This document shows, piece by piece, positions 14,629 through 20,520 of a stretch of DNA of 20,520 nt. The notes beneath the pieces were generated by a model. That model was not told the origin of the DNA, did not search any database, and was given only the letters and a program-made list of their open reading frames with translations. Made by a program: the position numbers and the translations under genes. Every line of letters starts with the position of its first letter. Position 1 is the stretch's first letter. This stretch comes from an uncultured Bacilli bacterium (GTDB lineage Bacteria; Bacillota_I; Bacilli_A; RF39; UBA660): positions 1-20,520 of the forward strand of contig CAKOSA010000014.1 in NCBI GenBank assembly GCA_934101865.1, read 5' to 3'.

Positions 14629-15634
14629 ACTTATATAAACTGTCAGTTGACACTGCATTCAGGGTGAGGTCGGCAGTTACTCCTTTCTTGTAAGCGTAAT
14701 AGGCAGCTGATGCTATCATTGTAGCGTTGTCTGTGCAATATGCAAGGCGGGGTTTAGAGAAGTTTATACCTCGCTTTTCGCACTCTTTGGCAAGGGTATC
14801 ACGTAAATGGCTATTGGCTGATACTCCTCCAGCGATAACGAGATTTTTTACTTGGTATTCTTCGAGGGCGTGCATTGTTTTTTTGACGACAACGGAGACG
14901 ACTCTTTCTTGGAAGGATGTACACATATCTTCTACTCTTATGGTATGGCCACGTTGTTTTTCGTTATGTACGGTATTTAGGACGGCACTTTTGATACCAC
15001 TAAATGAGAAGTTATAGGTATTATCGTTAAGGGGATATGGGAGATTGTAGGTATCTTTTCCTTCATAGTATTTTTTATCGATAATGGGTCCTCCCGGGTA
15101 ACTGAGACCGAGGATACGGGCTACTTTATCATAGGCTTCGCCGATAGCGTCATCTAGGGTTCCTCCTATTTTTTTGAAGGTATAGTCTTCTTTCATATAT
15201 ATTAATTCGGTATGGCCACCACTTACTACGAGGGCGATTAGGGGGAATTTTAGTCTTGATTCGAGATTGTTTGCATAGATATGGCCGGCTATGTGATGGA
15301 CGGGGATGAGGGGTTTTCCGGTAACAAGGGAAATGGTTTTGGCACATTCTACCCCGATTAGAAGGGATCCGATTAATCCGGGGCCGTAAGTTACGCCGAT
15401 TATATCGATATCGTCCATAGTTAGGGTGGTTTTTGAGAATAGTTCTTCTAATACTATGGTTATGTTTTCGACGTGCATTCTACTGGCTATTTCGGGAACA
15501 ACGCCATTAAATTCTTTATGGGTATCGATTTGGGTTAGGACTACGGTGGCTATTTCTTCTGTTCCGTTTTTGACAATACTCATACTGGTTTCATCACAAG
15601 AGGATTCTATGCCGAGGGCGTATATTTCTTTCAC
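14618..15634 (-). CDS. tsaD: tRNA N6-threonylcarbamoyladenosine transferase TsaD
   Basis: Transfers threonylcarbamoyl from TC-AMP to A37 of ANN-decoding tRNAs, working with TsaB and TsaE. It is a 338-residue ASKHA-fold protein. The metal site is His114 and His118 in HHIAGH plus Asp302 in CTDNATMIA. Nucleotide-binding segments are GIESSCDETS, VTYGPGLIGSLLIG, VVSGGHTE and GGVSANSHLR. The start is a GTG placed directly after the rimI stop (TAAGTG), consistent with coupled translation. Its end overlaps the unknown downstream gene. The family is essential in most bacteria, and the sequence is complete and typical. Confidence 0.97.
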   Translation of the reverse strand: MKEIYALGIESSCDETSMSIVKNGTEEIATVVLTQIDTHKEFNGVVPEIASRMHVENITIVLEELFSKTTLTMDDIDIIGVTYGPGLIGSLLIGVECAKTISLVTGKPLIPVHHIAGHIYANNLESRLKFPLIALVVSGGHTELIYMKEDYTFKKIGGTLDDAIGEAYDKVARILGLSYPGGPIIDKKYYEGKDTYNLPYPLNDNTYNFSFSGIKSAVLNTVHNEKQRGHTIRVEDMCTSFQERVVSVVVKKTMHALEEYQVKNLVIAGGVSANSHLRDTLAKECEKRGINFSKPRLAYCTDNATMIASAAYYAYKKGVTADLTLNAVSTDSLYKYDK

Positions 15635-15988
15635 TTACATCACTTCTTTCTTCATTAGGATTCCGTCTTCGTCTCCGTAGTAGTATTTTCTTAGGGCTAT
15701 TTCATTGAAGCCGAATTTTTTATAGAGATTACGGGCTGGGGTATTGGAGATACGGACTTCGAGGGTTATGTTTTGGGCTCTTTTTTGGATAGCGACACTT
15801 ACGAGGTAGGCCATTAATTTGGTGCCGATGCCTTTATTGCGGTGAGTTTCTTCGACAATTATATTGTCTATTTCTATTCTATCGTAGATATGGGAATAGT
15901 CGAGAGAACCGAGAAGGGTTCCTTGTTCATAGTATTCTAGTTTATATCCGAAGGGGTTGTGGGTATTATTTTCTTTCTCTATTATCAT
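15635..15988 (-). CDS. rimI: GNAT acetyltransferase, RimI-like (short)
   Basis: A GNAT N-acetyltransferase; RimI acetylates the N-terminal alanine of ribosomal protein S18. The acetyl-CoA motif A is clear: IDNIIVEETHRNKGIGTKLM (about 40-60), followed by the conserved LEVRISNTPARNLYKKFGF (about 77-95), which is the RimI NxxAxxLYxkxGF signature. At 117 residues it is shorter than the usual 145-150 and lacks much of the first helix-strand region. The start overlaps the tsaB end by 23 bases, so the N-terminus is uncertain. Its place between tsaB and tsaD is the classical tsaE-tsaB-rimI-tsaD order, which supports the name over a generic GNAT. Confidence 0.85.
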   Translation of the reverse strand: MIIEKENNTHNPFGYKLEYYEQGTLLGSLDYSHIYDRIEIDNIIVEETHRNKGIGTKLMAYLVSVAIQKRAQNITLEVRISNTPARNLYKKFGFNEIALRKYYYGDEDGILMKKEVM

Positions 15989-16604
15989 TTTTTTCCTCCA
16001 CTGCTTGGGGTTCTTTTAGGTAATTTACCTGAAGTTTATGGGGATGGATGCTGGGTTTATTTTCGTAGTAAGTGACTATATTAGTGATATTTTGGGTATA
16101 TTTGGGAATGGTTATTTTATCTATGGTAAGGGGTTCACTAGACACTATCGTGGGTTTATACTTTGTTATTAGGGATAGGACTTCTTCTTTTGATGCGTAC
16201 TTTTCGGGGAGTATTTCGTTATGGTTTTCATCGTATAGGCCTAGATAGTAATGTCCGTGGTGGAAGTCGATTAGGCTCATTATGGTTTTACCTGTTGTTG
16301 TTAGGCTTAGGGCTTTTAGTGTACTTATGGGAACTACTTTGATATTTCTTAAATAGGCGAATGTTTTGGCAATGGTTACACCGATACGGATACCGGTAAA
16401 GGAACCGGGGCCGTTTACGACATAGATTTTTTGGATTTCTTCGGGAGTGGTATTGGTGTCTTTGAGGACTTTATTGATATAGCTTACAGTATATATGGAG
16501 TGTTTATTGGGGATATTTTCATTGATTGTTCTTAGTTCTTGGGTACCGTCTAATAGTGAGATAGATACATCAGCGGATGATGTATCTATATATAGGGCTT
16601 TCAT
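15966..16604 (-). CDS. tsaB: t6A modification protein TsaB
   Basis: The partner and activator of TsaD in threonylcarbamoyladenosine synthesis; it is itself catalytically inactive. It is a 212-residue ASKHA-fold protein with ALYIDTSSADVSISLLDG at the N-terminus and the TsaB hallmark NGPGSFTGIRIGVTIAKTFA (about 64-83). The C-terminal half is less conserved and ends in a charged tail (EEKNDNRERK). The ATG shares a base with the tsaE stop (TAATG), giving tight coupling. The length is slightly below the common 220-240. Confidence 0.93.
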   Translation of the reverse strand: MKALYIDTSSADVSISLLDGTQELRTINENIPNKHSIYTVSYINKVLKDTNTTPEEIQKIYVVNGPGSFTGIRIGVTIAKTFAYLRNIKVVPISTLKALSLTTTGKTIMSLIDFHHGHYYLGLYDENHNEILPEKYASKEEVLSLITKYKPTIVSSEPLTIDKITIPKYTQNITNIVTYYENKPSIHPHKLQVNYLKEPQAVEEKNDNRERK

Positions 16605-17053
16605 TAGATTATGTCCTCGCAGACTTGAATATATTTTTCTCCATAAGGTTTTAGTATTAATAGTCGGGTATTTTCGTTTATTATTTTGATATATATATCT
16701 AGTCTTTCTTCTGGTAAGTCTTGTTTTATCATATCAGCCCACTCTATTATGCATACTCCGCCTTTATCGAAGTATTCTGTTATTCCTATGTTAGTTGGTC
16801 CTTCTTCTAATCTATATACATCCATATGGTATAGGTCTAGTTCTCCTTGGTATTCTTTTATTATGTTAAAGGTTGGGGAGGTTATTTCGTCTATTCCCAT
16901 TGCGTGAGCGAAGGCTTTGGTAAAGACGGTTTTTCCACTTCCTAGTTCGCCGTTTAGGCCTATTACCATATTTTCGAATTTTTCTGATTCTATGTTTTGA
17001 GCAACGTGAGCCATTTCGGCTTCGCTATGCACCGTTATTTTGTATTCTTCCAT
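16604..17053 (-). CDS. tsaE: t6A modification ATPase TsaE
   Basis: A P-loop ATPase that resets the TsaBD complex during t6A37 formation. It has 149 residues with Walker A GELGSGKT (35-42, Lys41), SPTFNIIKEY (59-68), HMDVYRL (76-82) and IIEWAD (102-107), all diagnostic for the family. It is first in the operon, with the ribosome binding site AAGGAAGG and an extended -10 promoter about 35 bases upstream. The following genes tsaB, rimI, tsaD and an unknown gene overlap one after another, so one transcript probably carries all five. Confidence 0.95.
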   Translation of the reverse strand: MEEYKITVHSEAEMAHVAQNIESEKFENMVIGLNGELGSGKTVFTKAFAHAMGIDEITSPTFNIIKEYQGELDLYHMDVYRLEEGPTNIGITEYFDKGGVCIIEWADMIKQDLPEERLDIYIKIINENTRLLILKPYGEKYIQVCEDII

Positions 17054-17087
17054 TTTTTTCTTCCTTCCTTCTTGTATTTTCTTCTTT

Positions 17088-17096
17088 ATTATATCA
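17088..17096 (-). promoter_or_regulatory. Extended -10 promoter of the t6A operon
   Basis: Minus-strand TGATATAAT (consensus -10 at 17088-17093 with TGN), about 35 bases before tsaE. No good -35 is visible. Confidence 0.6.
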
Positions 17097-17129
17097 GATA
17101 TTTTACTCTTTTGACAAGTGTTTTGGTTG

Positions 17130-17660
17130 TTATTTTGTTAATTCCATATATTTTATATAGTAGTCTTCGACGGCTTTTTTGTCAAAGGGCATTTCTTTGG
17201 TACGGACCATTTCGATTAGGTTTCCTAGTTCGTATTTTAGTATGAAATCTAGTCTACTTGAGTAGTGCATTTGTTTTTTGTGATATTTGTACTCCATTCT
17301 ATCGAGGATTTTAAAGCTTCCGTTGGGGAATACTCTTAAGTCTAGATCGTAGTCTATGTATTTTATGATTCTGTTATCGATTAAGACGGGGGTGGCGATA
17401 TTGCAATAGAAGTATATGCCGTAGTCTTTTAGTTGTCCTATTATGTTATACCATTTGTTTTTGAAGAAGAACATTATGGCTGGTTCTTTGGTTTTCCATA
17501 TTTTGCCATCTGAGTCTATGACTGTTGTGCGATTGTTTCCGAAGACGATATAGTCTTCAAAGACATCTAAGACAACGGCTTCGTCCCATCTTCGATGAAG
17601 GGAACCGTTATGTTTATAGCAGTGTATTTCGAGTTTATCTCCTACTTTTATATTTTCCAT
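17130..17660 (-). CDS. DUF402 family protein (possible nucleoside tri-/diphosphatase)
   Basis: A 176-residue soluble protein of the DUF402 family. Some staphylococcal members are described as nucleoside tri- and diphosphate phosphatases. Family features run from WKTKEPAIMFFFKNKWYNII (about 55-75) through YGIYFYCNIATP (about 80-92) to the acidic KYIDYDLDLRVFPNGSFKILD (about 102-122). The acidic Asp run in DYDLDL is the presumed metal site, and PFDKKA near the end is also typical. The ATG at 17660 has AGGTG seven bases before it; a GTG nine bases earlier overlaps that site. It is monocistronic, with its own promoter. Confidence 0.88.
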   Translation of the reverse strand: MENIKVGDKLEIHCYKHNGSLHRRWDEAVVLDVFEDYIVFGNNRTTVIDSDGKIWKTKEPAIMFFFKNKWYNIIGQLKDYGIYFYCNIATPVLIDNRIIKYIDYDLDLRVFPNGSFKILDRMEYKYHKKQMHYSSRLDFILKYELGNLIEMVRTKEMPFDKKAVEDYYIKYMELTK

Positions 17661-17692
17661 ATTTCTCACCTAAAATTCCAAATCTATGTGTA

Positions 17693-17720
17693 TTATACAA
17701 CAATTTGTTTGTTTAGACAA
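17693..17720 (-). promoter_or_regulatory. Promoter of the DUF402 gene
   Basis: Minus strand -35 TTGTCT (17715-17720), a 16-base spacer and consensus -10 TATAAT (17693-17698), about 30 bases before the start codon. Confidence 0.6.
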
Positions 17721-17765
17721 GAGACTTAATATAATTTTGTTTATTTTTCTTAATTCTCAGGGTAA

Positions 17766-17885
17766 TGGACACTTTAAAAAAATGGTTTCCTTGGTTTTGG
17801 GGATATGTATTTTTAGGACTATGAGAAGTAATTTTGTGTTTATTTTTTGTGGCCCCCAATAGGGCAAGTGTAAAAAATGTGTCCA
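17766..17885. repeat. Inverted repeat flanking the sortase upstream region, with GC-rich repeat copy
   Basis: TGGACAC (17766-17772) is the reverse complement of GTGTCCA (17879-17885), and the match extends to 9 of 10 bases. The right arm overlaps where a -35 for the sortase would lie. Between them, GCCCCCAATAGGGC (17852-17865) is an inverted copy of the GC-rich repeat at 13653-13666. Confidence 0.4.
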
Positions 17886-17899
17886 AGTGGGGGAATGTG

Positions 17900-17908
17900 T
17901 GATATAAT
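17900..17908 (+). promoter_or_regulatory. Extended -10 promoter of the sortase gene
   Basis: TGATATAAT (consensus -10 at 17903-17908), ten bases before the strong ribosome binding site AGGAGGAGG (17918-17926). The -35 position (TGTCCA, 17880-17885) is poor. Confidence 0.6.
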
Positions 17909-17931
17909 TGTTATGATAGGAGGAGGTCGTG

Positions 17932-18951
17932 ATGCTTAGATATTTTGTGTTGGGCGTGCGGGCGGTGCCGGTGATTATTTGGCGGGGACTGAGGTATTTT
18001 GTGATTGGGCTGATTAGTTCGCTCACGGTCTTTCCGAGGTACCTTATTATTGGGATTGGGGCGGTGATGAGGCCGGAGAAGACGCGGGATATTAGGGTTC
18101 ACAACAAGCCGCTTATTCCGCTGATGGTGATGAGTTTGTCGCTTATTATTTATTTTTCGGGCGTGTTTTTGTTTTCGAGATGGGCGGTACAGAAGCTGAA
18201 AATGGATTATTTGTATACGGATATTATGGCGAATACGGAAGTGATTGAGGAAGAGGCGAAGAATAGTGGTATGAGTGAGGTTACTGCTCCTAGTGATGGT
18301 AGCGGGGACAATGATGGTAGTAGTGAGGGGGGGGATACTTACTATCCGAATGATTACTGGGATTATATTAATGTGCCTTTTATTGATGTTGATTTTAATA
18401 GTTTAAGGGCGAAGAATAGTGAGACGGTGGCGTGGCTTAAAGTTAATGGGACGTATATTAATTATCCGGTTGTTAGGCATACTGATAATGGTTATTATTT
18501 GAATCACGATTTTGGGGGAAGGTACAATCCGAATGGGTGGATTTATAGTGATTATAGGAGTAACTATGATAATTATGGGTACAATTCTATTATTTATGGG
18601 CATAATCTTAATAACAGGACTTTGTTTGGGTCAATGGTATGGGTGCTTAATAGTAGTTGGTATACTAATTCTAATAATTATATTATTAAGTTATCGACGC
18701 CGAGTAATAATACGAATTGGAGAGTTTTTAGTGTTTATAGTACGCAAAATGATGCTTATTATCTTAGGACGATGTTTAATAGTAGTGAGGAGTTTGGGGA
18801 ATTTATTAATGAGCTTAGGAATAGGAGTATTTATGATTTTGGGACTTATGTTAGTAGTGATGATAAGATTCTTACTTTATCTACTTGTGATGATACGGGG
18901 ACGAGGAGGGTTGTGGTGCACGCCAAGATGGTTAATATTAGTTATAAATAG
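17932..18951 (+). CDS. Class B sortase with unusual hydrophobic N-terminal extension
   Basis: A membrane-anchored transpeptidase that attaches surface proteins to the cell wall. The 339-residue protein has the class B catalytic triad: His224 in IIYGHNLNN, Cys319 in LTLSTC and Arg326 just before VVVHAK. The class B opening VAWLKVNGTYINYPVVRHTD (about 166-185) is present. A membrane helix spans about 60-83, followed by a Ser/Gly/Asp linker (about 119-136). Ahead of it lies an extra segment of about 45 residues of hydrophobic and basic stretches (VIIWRGLRYFVIGLI, FPRYLIIGIG), which may form additional membrane contacts. That 5' part is markedly GC-rich for the window. I chose the ATG five bases after AGGAGG; a GTG one codon earlier is possible. 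No substrate gene with a sorting signal is next to it. Confidence 0.93.
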   Translation: MLRYFVLGVRAVPVIIWRGLRYFVIGLISSLTVFPRYLIIGIGAVMRPEKTRDIRVHNKPLIPLMVMSLSLIIYFSGVFLFSRWAVQKLKMDYLYTDIMANTEVIEEEAKNSGMSEVTAPSDGSGDNDGSSEGGDTYYPNDYWDYINVPFIDVDFNSLRAKNSETVAWLKVNGTYINYPVVRHTDNGYYLNHDFGGRYNPNGWIYSDYRSNYDNYGYNSIIYGHNLNNRTLFGSMVWVLNSSWYTNSNNYIIKLSTPSNNTNWRVFSVYSTQNDAYYLRTMFNSSEEFGEFINELRNRSIYDFGTYVSSDDKILTLSTCDDTGTRRVVVHAKMVNISYK

Positions 18952-18956
18952 GGAAA

Positions 18957-18992
18957 AAAGTAGAAGTATGGGGGCTTCTACTTTAATTTTTT
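18957..18992. terminator. Bidirectional intrinsic terminator
   Basis: AAAGTAGAAG (18957-18966) and CTTCTACTTT (18975-18984) form a 10-bp perfect stem with an 8-base loop. On the plus strand it is followed by AATTTTTT (for the sortase), on the minus strand by TTTTTT-like sequence (for the ATPase). It overlaps the ATPase stop codon. Confidence 0.9.
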
Positions 18993-20242
18993 AGGGTTCC
19001 TATGGATACTACATACACGCCGTCGTCTCTTTTATAGGAATAACTGGTGCCAGTTAGAACCATTAGAAATGCTGGCTGGCCACATTTGGTTATGTCGACT
19101 TTATCTTTGAATTTTAAGAGATTTTGGGCAGCGTCTTCGATGTAACCGTCACCTAGTTTGATTTCGACGGCTCCCCACTTGCCACTACTTGTTCTGATTA
19201 TTGCATCGACCTCGAAGTCTTTTTCATCACGATAAAAGGTTATATTTCCTCCGTGGCTTTGGGCATAGATTTTTAAATCTCTTATGCAAAGTGCTTCAAA
19301 CATTATGCCGAATGTTTTTAAGTCATTTATGAGGTCATTTGGTTTTATTTCAAGAATGGCTGCTGCCAAAGAGGGGTCGACAAAGTATTTTTTGGGAGTT
19401 GTTCTAAGGGCATATTTGCTTCTTAGATTTAAGTTAGTGGCGTGCATTTCTTCTATTACAAATAGTCTTTCGAGGGTATTTAGGTAATCTGCTACGGTTG
19501 GCCTTGATACGTCATTTTCAAAAGTATTTTTTACATCGGCTTCAATGGTTGTAATTGATACTTGGGTAGTTATATTTCGAGCCAAGCTTCTTAAAACGTT
19601 TAGCATTTTTTCGGGATTTCTTTCTACTCCGTCTACTTTTGTTACTTCCTCATTTATTAATCTTTTTACGTATTCGGTTGCTATTCTGTATTTGGCATTA
19701 CTTTTTACATCTAATACGGCAGGCCAACCTCCTCTTACGATAAGACTTGCTAAATCTTCGAGAGAAAGATTTGATACTCCTTCGATATCTTTATTATTAA
19801 ATATATCTTGTAGGGAGACTTCGCCGGTTGATTCTCCTGATTCGTACAGGCTCATTGGTCTCATTAATACTTTTGATATTCGTCCTGTTCCGGTGTGCAT
19901 TGTTTCGTTTTCCATTGGTTTAGCCGAGCCAGTAAATAGATATTGTCCTTTTAATCTGGTATGGTCTAAGTCTGTTCGGACACAATCCCATACTACGGGA
20001 TACATTTGCCATTCATCAAATAGTCTTGGTTTATTGCCTTTTAGAAATAGTGAGGGTTTTGTATTTTTGATATTATCGTATTCTGACTTTCTATCGGGAT
20101 TTTGAAATTCAATAATGCTTTGGGCATAATGAGCGGCTGTTGTGGATTTGCCACACCACTTACATCCTTCTATTTGGACTGCTCCCATTATTTCTAATAA
20201 TTCTTTTATTTCTGTATCAACTATTCTTGGTAAATAATTCAT
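18983..20242 (-). CDS. AAA ATPase / DUF4143 (PD-(D/E)XK-like) protein
   Basis: A two-domain protein of the widespread AAA_14 plus DUF4143 family; its cellular role is not established. The N-terminal P-loop ATPase has Walker A GCKWCGKST (26-34, Lys32), Walker B RLFDEWQ (Asp76, Glu77) and sensor-like FTGSAKP (103-109). A middle helical part contains the typical RGGWPA (170-175) and SRPTVADYLNTLERLFVIEE (246-265). The C-terminal part carries a nuclease-like FEVDAII (Asp346) and GAVEIKLG (Glu360, Lys362), the PD-(D/E)XK core. It has 419 residues, the usual size. It is a single gene with its own repeat-flanked promoter. Such genes are often accessory, present or absent among strains. Confidence 0.9.
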   Translation of the reverse strand: MNYLPRIVDTEIKELLEIMGAVQIEGCKWCGKSTTAAHYAQSIIEFQNPDRKSEYDNIKNTKPSLFLKGNKPRLFDEWQMYPVVWDCVRTDLDHTRLKGQYLFTGSAKPMENETMHTGTGRISKVLMRPMSLYESGESTGEVSLQDIFNNKDIEGVSNLSLEDLASLIVRGGWPAVLDVKSNAKYRIATEYVKRLINEEVTKVDGVERNPEKMLNVLRSLARNITTQVSITTIEADVKNTFENDVSRPTVADYLNTLERLFVIEEMHATNLNLRSKYALRTTPKKYFVDPSLAAAILEIKPNDLINDLKTFGIMFEALCIRDLKIYAQSHGGNITFYRDEKDFEVDAIIRTSSGKWGAVEIKLGDGYIEDAAQNLLKFKDKVDITKCGQPAFLMVLTGTSYSYKRDDGVYVVSIGTLKN

Positions 20243-20265
20243 AATATTGCCTCTCTTTCTTTTTC

Positions 20266-20274
20266 ATTATATCA
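20266..20274 (-). promoter_or_regulatory. Extended -10 promoter of the AAA/DUF4143 gene
   Basis: Minus-strand TGATATAAT (consensus -10 at 20266-20271), about 24 bases before the ATG. The -35 spot reads TTGCTT (20289-20294), within a direct repeat. Confidence 0.6.
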
Positions 20275-20278
20275 CTAC

Positions 20279-20380
20279 TTTACAAAAAAAGCAATTTTCA
20301 TTTTACAAAAAAAGCTTTTTTTATTTTACACTTTGAGCAAATATAGTTTTTAATTTAAGAAGGTTATTTTTTGTAAAATG
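20279..20380. repeat. TTTTACAAAAAAAGC direct and inverted repeats upstream of the AAA/DUF4143 gene
   Basis: TTTACAAAAAAAGC occurs at 20279-20292 and again about 23 bases later (from 20302), with a weaker TTTTACA about 24 bases on (20324-20330). TTTTTTGTAAAATG (20367-20380) is the exact inverse of CATTTTACAAAAAA (20299-20312). The first repeat covers the -35 area of the ATPase promoter, so these look like operator half-sites. Confidence 0.5.
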
Positions 20381-20424
20381 TTATTCATTATGATATATAA
20401 ACAAAATAATATATGAATAAAGTA

Positions 20425-20454
20425 AAAGAGAAGAAGTTTCGTAATACTTCCCCT
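20425..20454 (-). terminator. Probable terminator of the truncated right-edge gene
   Basis: Minus strand AGGGGAAGT (20446-20454) pairs with ACTTCTTCT (20429-20437) with two G-U pairs and an 8-base loop, then CTTTTACTTT. It begins within the stop codon of the right-edge gene. Confidence 0.5.
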
Positions 20455-20520
20455 ACTTTTTTCTTTCTTCCATTTCTTTTATTAAGTCATAGGCTATTAT
20501 GTAGTTTGATACTTGGATGA
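20453..20520 (-). CDS. C-terminus of an unidentified gene, cut by the window edge
   Basis: The only open minus-strand frame at the right edge reads about 21 residues, IQVSNYIIAYDLIKEMEERK then K and a TAG stop at 20453-20455. The charged, helical C-terminal tail followed at once by a terminator-like hairpin is what a real gene end looks like. Too little is present to name a family. Confidence 0.55.
   Translation of the reverse strand, partial: IQVSNYIIAYDLIKEMEERKK

Noticed and set aside
17757..18102. Minus-strand open frames over the sortase start
   Set aside because: They mirror the GC-rich 5' end of the well-supported sortase gene and its promoter, and have Pro/Asn/Thr-biased sequence without family features.
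18512..18994. 160-codon plus-strand frame overlapping the sortase
   Set aside because: Hydrophobic Ile/Met/Gly-rich shadow of the sortase reading frame without its own ribosome binding site.
19545..20105. 186-codon plus-strand frame
   Set aside because: Shadow of the AAA/DUF4143 gene, which has Walker and nuclease motifs; the plus-strand frame has none.

Overview
The window looks like a chromosomal stretch of a low-GC Firmicutes bacterium (Bacilli, Erysipelotrichia or an uncultured gut RF39-type relative). The evidence is strongly AT-rich intergenic DNA, AGGAGG-type ribosome binding sites, a SUF cluster of the sufC-sufD-sufS-sufU type, FtsE/FtsX next to prfB, a DUF402 protein and a class B sortase. 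TGA is a stop codon (it ends sufD and prfB) and RF2 is present, so this is not a code-4 mollicute. This placement is inferred from gene content only.

Layout. Positions 1-1684 hold no convincing gene. At the far left, two near-consensus sigma-A promoters and a leader motif typical of Firmicutes rRNA operons point leftwards out of the window; the rest is AT-rich DNA with a hairpin, a 31-bp-period repeat and a terminator for ftsEX. From 1685 to 9451 everything is on the minus strand: ftsX and ftsE (their own promoter), two tandem YitT-family membrane proteins, prfB (with an intact programmed +1 frameshift) and the SUF iron-sulfur genes sufU, sufS, sufD and sufC. A divergent EEP-family phosphodiesterase gene (9707-10411, plus) meets a DUF308 membrane protein end to end. 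Then come a VOC protein coupled to topA, a repeat-rich gap, and tRNA-Asn with its own promoter and terminator. The t6A operon follows (tsaE, tsaB, rimI-like, tsaD and an unrecognised gene), then a DUF402 protein, a plus-strand class B sortase, an AAA ATPase/DUF4143 protein on the minus strand sharing a bidirectional terminator with the sortase, and the last codons of another minus-strand gene.

How the genes relate. Most of the window is housekeeping: Fe-S assembly, translation termination, division and cell-wall hydrolase control (FtsEX), DNA topology, and t6A37 tRNA modification, whose operon is followed directly by a tRNA (Asn-GUU) that is a known kind of t6A substrate. The more unusual elements are the SUF cluster with one short SufB/D protein and no SufB, a tandem 31-bp repeat at three intergenic loci, a 40-bp-period repeat upstream of topA, a second dispersed GC-rich repeat, and a strand composition suggesting that most genes here are on the lagging strand. 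I did not find a clear new multi-gene system; the dispersed phased repeats and the unknown tsaD-coupled protein are the least explained parts.
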